Part shown: positions 60,201-64,000 of the stretch, piece by piece
Numbering within the stretch: position 1 is the stretch's first letter
Layout of the letters: each line of letters starts with the position of its first letter
Source of the DNA: Bradysia coprophila
Lineage: Eukaryota; Arthropoda; Insecta; Diptera; Sciaridae
Assembly (NCBI RefSeq): GCF_014529535.1
Contig: NW_023503608.1
Location: 6,126,501-6,190,500, forward strand
Direction: 5' to 3'
DNA length: 64,000 nt
Notes under the pieces: generated by a model
Databases searched by the model: none
The model's input: the letters and a program-made list of their open reading frames with translations, nothing else
What the model was told of the DNA's origin: nothing
Program-made: the position numbers and the translations under genes

Positions 60201-63200
60201 TTCAATGACCAATCGTTCGTTATCACTGGAAAAATGGAAGAACATGTACGTCAGTCGGATGACAAACAGCTAGTGATCGACTATACCAACCTAAATATGT
60301 TCAATGATTCAGTCAAACGATGGCATTCCGTTTCAGTATTGGACGTTGTTTTGAAAATTTTGAAATATTCCTTCGGCACCTTGATATATGGCTCCAATGC
60401 CCGCTTCAAATTGCCAATGATCATGCCCTTGTCCACCAGAACCTTCAGCAAGCGATTGGTTTTAAAGCTTTCATCGTCTTTGTATGGCTCCTCGAAATAA
60501 ACGGCCTTAAAGTAGTAGTTCTGCGTCTTGGACACCTCAACCGCATCGTTGTCATCGTCGCAATCGAAGTCATTGTAACGTTTCGAATGATATTCCATGC
60601 TGGACATCTGAGTATCCGAACAGGTTGGCGAATTATTTGTGGAAGACACCAAATCGGGCGCTGAATCGACCAGCGTTCGATCGCCATCGCTCAGGCTACT
60701 GTCTTCGCTGCAACTTTCCAGTTCGAGTGGCAATGGCACGTGATAGTTTCGATAGTAATCGGAAGTTGTGGTGTGATTTTGTGGGGGTAACGGAGCAGCA
60801 TGCATTACTGCGTCGACAACGTCACTGGATTCGTTGGGTGGTGGCGGTTTTGGAGATACAGATGCTGTTCTCATTGACGTGGGCGACTGGGTCGGCTTTT
60901 CGACATATGATGGAATTGACATTTTTTCGAGAGTTTCTGTTGGATGAACGAAAACAATTTTATTTTTGTTTCAGCTATAGAGTTGAACGTTTAAGTTCAT
61001 ACCTTTGTCGGTGGCAGGCAGTAGGAAAAACAGAGTGATTATGTGTTCGAAACGTTCGACTATTTTTGTCAATTTTTTCTCATCTTCGTGTGATGAAGTC
61101 GATATTGCAGCAAATACTCTATCTTGTTTGCCAATCTGGAATGGAAGGATATTGTGGTCAATTTACAACAGCCAGTAGGATTGGTAATAAAGAATCCCTT
61201 ACCCTGTGGGGAATATCTTCATCAACAATTCGGGCACTGCTGCTATACGACTTCAAAACGGCTACAAGCATTTGGTTAGCATTAAGGCCCAATTTCTCAG
61301 CAATCTTAGCCTTATACTCGGTCACCGACCACGACGTTATCGCTCTAAATACAATCGGCAAGTCAACGTCTCCCGTCGCCAAATCAACTTTATGTAATCG
61401 CGTCCGAACACCACCGGGCGGATACACTTCGAATTCGGCATCCTTGGAACGAACTTCCAGCAGTAATTCCAGTGGATTCAAGTCGTACAAGATTTTGGAC
61501 AACATTTCCTTTTCTTTACCCTCGTAGCTACGGATAATGTTTTCATCTGAATGGGAATAACCAACTAAACGACACCGGTCGATGGGTATGAGTTTTTCCA
61601 AATTGTAATGGCTGTATGCATCTTCTAAAGTAAACGCCAAATCGGAATCGGATGGCATGTAGATACGTGCGTCCTGCATTCGTTGCGTTTTTGGATTGAA
61701 GTAATAAACTTTCAGTTTCAGCATCTCGGTTTCACGGGCTTTGTTTTGGCGTTCGGTTTCTTCTCGTGTTTTCAAATCGTGCAATAATTTCTGAAAATGA
61801 AATTTGATTGTTTCAGAGTCAACGCTTTCCGGAAACGTTATCTTTACTCACCTTGATATGAGGCGGAAATTCTTCCACTTTGATGGCAGCATCATTTCTC
61901 AACGAATCCTGCTGGCGGTACATTAACATGTAAGCATTGGTGCTAGAATTGTATGCGCTCGAATAATATGTCTTCGCGGATCCACCGCCGAATGAACGTT
62001 GAATGTCTTCTTGAGTGGCCTGGAATACACGAATAATGAACGATCGAAACGAACATTTTCAGTCAACAACGTACCGAAGAAACTGTCTGATCGTTGAAGC
62101 AGTACCATTCGCCGCTAATAAAGTCCTTGATGTACGCGTAATAATGGCCACCAGATGCACTACCCGAATGAATCATTATGGCAAACAGTTCATAAATGTA
62201 CGGGCCAGACTCATTCGTCGACGCATGAGATGTTGTATTTGATGTACATGCACTCATGTCAATACCCTCATCATCATCCTGCAAGTCACCATCGTTGTTA
62301 TTATTCCCGGTAGCAGCGAATGTTGTTCCGTCTTCTTCCAAAGCCGACCCAGAGTCTGTAGTACTGCAATCGTCGCATTTGATTGCACTTTCAATGCTAC
62401 CGTGTTCCGATGAACAACCATTTGCGTGCTGCACAAAACCAATACTGTCCGATTCTTTCACGAAACTGTTTAGATTGAGCAGCTGCGGGAACGTAACCCT
62501 GGTAAAGCAAAATGCAATTTTTTAAGATCGTTGCAATATGCACAAGACATGAATTGGCTCTCACTTGTCGTTCAATTTGATTCGATGCAATGTATTGTAA
62601 TCGAAATCGAATCGTTTCAGATGCAACGTCAAAATGTATGGGAAACGGGAGAACTTGAGACCTTTGTGTGCGTCACACTTCTTATCACATTTGTCGCAAA
62701 AGTATTGATTGTTTCCGTCTAGCGTTTCTGGCTGCACGAATGCACGTAACGCCTCTTCCACACTGCCATAGGCCATATTACTTCCGAACGGCCGCACGGG
62801 CAACGGAATATCCAAAAATGTATCTTCTCGCGTTTTCTCCGTACTGCATTCCAAACATTTGACATAATCGATCATTTTGCCTTCATACAAGCGATTGATC
62901 AGATCGGCCTGTTTTGTGTTTTTGAACTTTTGTTCGAGTGCGTCGAACATAACACGGCACAGCTCTTGAACGTCGTGCTGATGCCATGCATCGCTACTGG
63001 TCCAACCGAAGCTCTTTGTTAAATCTGTAGTCTCAATGGCCACTTTGGAGGAAGTCTGTAATTTGTGTGGTTATTTACTTGGTCGTGTTATGAACATCAG
63101 TCAATGTCGTTAAACCTCTAACTCGTTAAACCTGTAACTTACCTGTAGATTTAAGAACAATTTTTGCAGTTGACATGGAATCGATTTCGATTCCTCGTGC

Positions 63201-64000
63201 CCATCAAATTCCCAATTATATAAAGCGTTTCGGAATTCTGGTGTCATGAATAGTGCTTGAAGTAAACTGTTTAAATAGCAGGTCATAGCCTGATTCACCA
63301 AACCGACATATCCATAAGATGGTTTCGGTCCTATGAAATAAGAAAAAGCAAAAATCAGACTAACATTCAATCGGTTGCAATTGTAAAGCAGTGTGACTTA
63401 CCTGAATATAGTTTGCCAACATAGTCTGTGCTGCTGGATGGAGTGTCACATATTGCCAATGGTATATAGTTATTTGCCGTTTCTGACTTCGATTCAACTG
63501 GACTAGCAGATGCACCCAGCGCCAAATCGTCGTCCATTCCTAACATTTGTCTATCTCTTCTGTTTTTGTCCGATAACGGCAGACCCAGCGATAAGTCGTG
63601 CTGTTCCTGCGGTGTCGTTGATATGAAAAGCGGAGTCTCGTCGTAGAATTTCTGAGCATTGGCACCCAGTGCGAAATCATCGTCTAATCCCAGCATTGAC
63701 CTATCCTTGATATCGTCGTCGAACAACGGATCAAAGTCCTTCTTTTCCGTCATGTCTACAGGACCAATGCCGTTCAACTGATTGTTATGGTACTCGTCCA
63801 TTTTGGGTTCTATTTTCTCTTCTATTGTCTTATTTTCTACGATTTCTTCTAATTCAGTCGGAGTAACTTCACTAACGGACGATTCTACTTTCGGCTCTTC
63901 AACGATATTCGATTTTGGTATATCTTCAGCAACATTCGTTTTTGGTATCTCTTCAGCAACATTCGTTTCCGCATCCGTTGTAACTTTTTCTACTTTCTTC
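57234..64000 (-). CDS. Usp47: ubiquitin carboxyl-terminal hydrolase 47 (Usp47/Ubp64E), 5' incomplete
   Basis: Cysteine deubiquitinase. Thirteen exons join in frame (complement): 63402->64000, 63143-63330, 62565-63055, 62075-62498, 61852-62019, 61203-61790, 61003-61135, 60291-60936, 59910-60225, 59701-59827, 59560-59630, 59358-59494, 57234-57375; about 1,340 codons. All donors are GT and all acceptors AG. The Cys box [12 protein letters not shown] has its nucleophile at 63278-63280; [18 protein letters not shown] and zinc-binding CxxC pairs follow; the His box GGHYYAYI is at about 62144 and CFND ends the USP domain. Ubiquitin-like folds follow, and the C-terminal GLKIDV matches the family end. 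An acidic insert lies between the USP subdomains. Usp47 stabilises DNA polymerase beta and acts in Wnt, MAPK and other signalling. The frame stays open to the window edge; the ATG at 63801 (AAAATGG) could be the start or internal. The last intron holds a transposon. Confidence 0.95.
57597..59106. mobile_element. 1.5-kb CCGTACGAAG-family element in Usp47 last intron
   Basis: The ends AGCCCCGTAC and GTACGGGGCT are inverted repeats. Read on the minus strand it opens GCCCCGTACGAAGTACGAAG, then has a GTCCGTCT tract and 'atcttgagtaaatc', like the element at 24369. Its other half is a ~146-bp tandem array (57830-58660). There is no coding capacity. It fills most of intron 57376-59357 without touching splice sites. 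Confidence 0.7.
57830..58660. repeat. ~146-bp tandem repeat array
   Basis: Starts of CATAGGGCCCTAGTAG-containing units fall near 57832, 57963, 58109, 58255, 58402, 58549 (short unit) and 58645, so most periods are 146-147 bp. Each unit also has ACATTCTATTCGG and ACGAAAAACGGATGAAATTT. The third to fifth units are the most alike. Confidence 0.85.

Overview
This is eukaryotic, almost certainly insect, DNA. It is AT-rich, its genes have short GT-AG introns, it carries TCAGT-type arthropod initiators, and it is full of short inverted-repeat transposons. The protein content (CYP4 P450, Usp47/Ubp64E, a SMYD4-like SET-MYND protein, a gd-like serine protease fragment) fits a dipteran. A nematoceran such as a fungus gnat is a guess; nothing here fixes the species.

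Layout. 1-3.4 kb: non-coding, with hairpins and a tRNA-like repeat. 3.4-4.6 kb: intronless two-finger C2H2 gene of the PRDM8/ZNF488 type (+). 4.6-18.7 kb: gene-free, rich in small inverted-repeat elements, including a ~1 kb element holding a 5S rRNA-derived fragment. 18.7-20.4 kb: three-exon, very cysteine-rich small protein (+) rebuilt here from a 22-nt first exon. 20.4-25.8 kb: repeats. 25.9-28.2 kb: three-exon CYP4-type P450 (+) with a foldback element in intron 2. 28.2-31.3 kb: MITEs, one with a clear 8-bp target duplication. 31.4-32.9 kb: two-exon F-box gene (+). 32.9-40 kb: no gene seen. 40.07-42.85 kb: ~2.8 kb long-inverted-repeat element. 42.87-43.39 kb: truncated trypsin-like exon pair (+). 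43.9-45.4 kb: intronless SMYD4-like gene (-). 47.3-48.3 kb: tandem repeats. 48.77-50.83 kb: a Fanzor (eukaryotic TnpB-type RuvC nuclease, +) with an intact catalytic triad but a frameshift and an in-frame TGA. 51.1-51.4 kb: terminal exon of an unknown gene (-). 53-56.3 kb: MITEs and a LINE remnant. 57.2 kb to the right edge: Usp47 (-), 13 exons resolved, 5' end beyond the window, with a ~1.5 kb repeat element in its last intron.

The genes do not form a pathway; they are separate housekeeping or detoxification genes in a transposon-rich landscape. The strongest item for follow-up is the Fanzor locus, followed by the 2.8 kb foldback beside the broken protease and the 5S-derived element. All exon joins come from reading frame, splice sites and family knowledge; no search was run.
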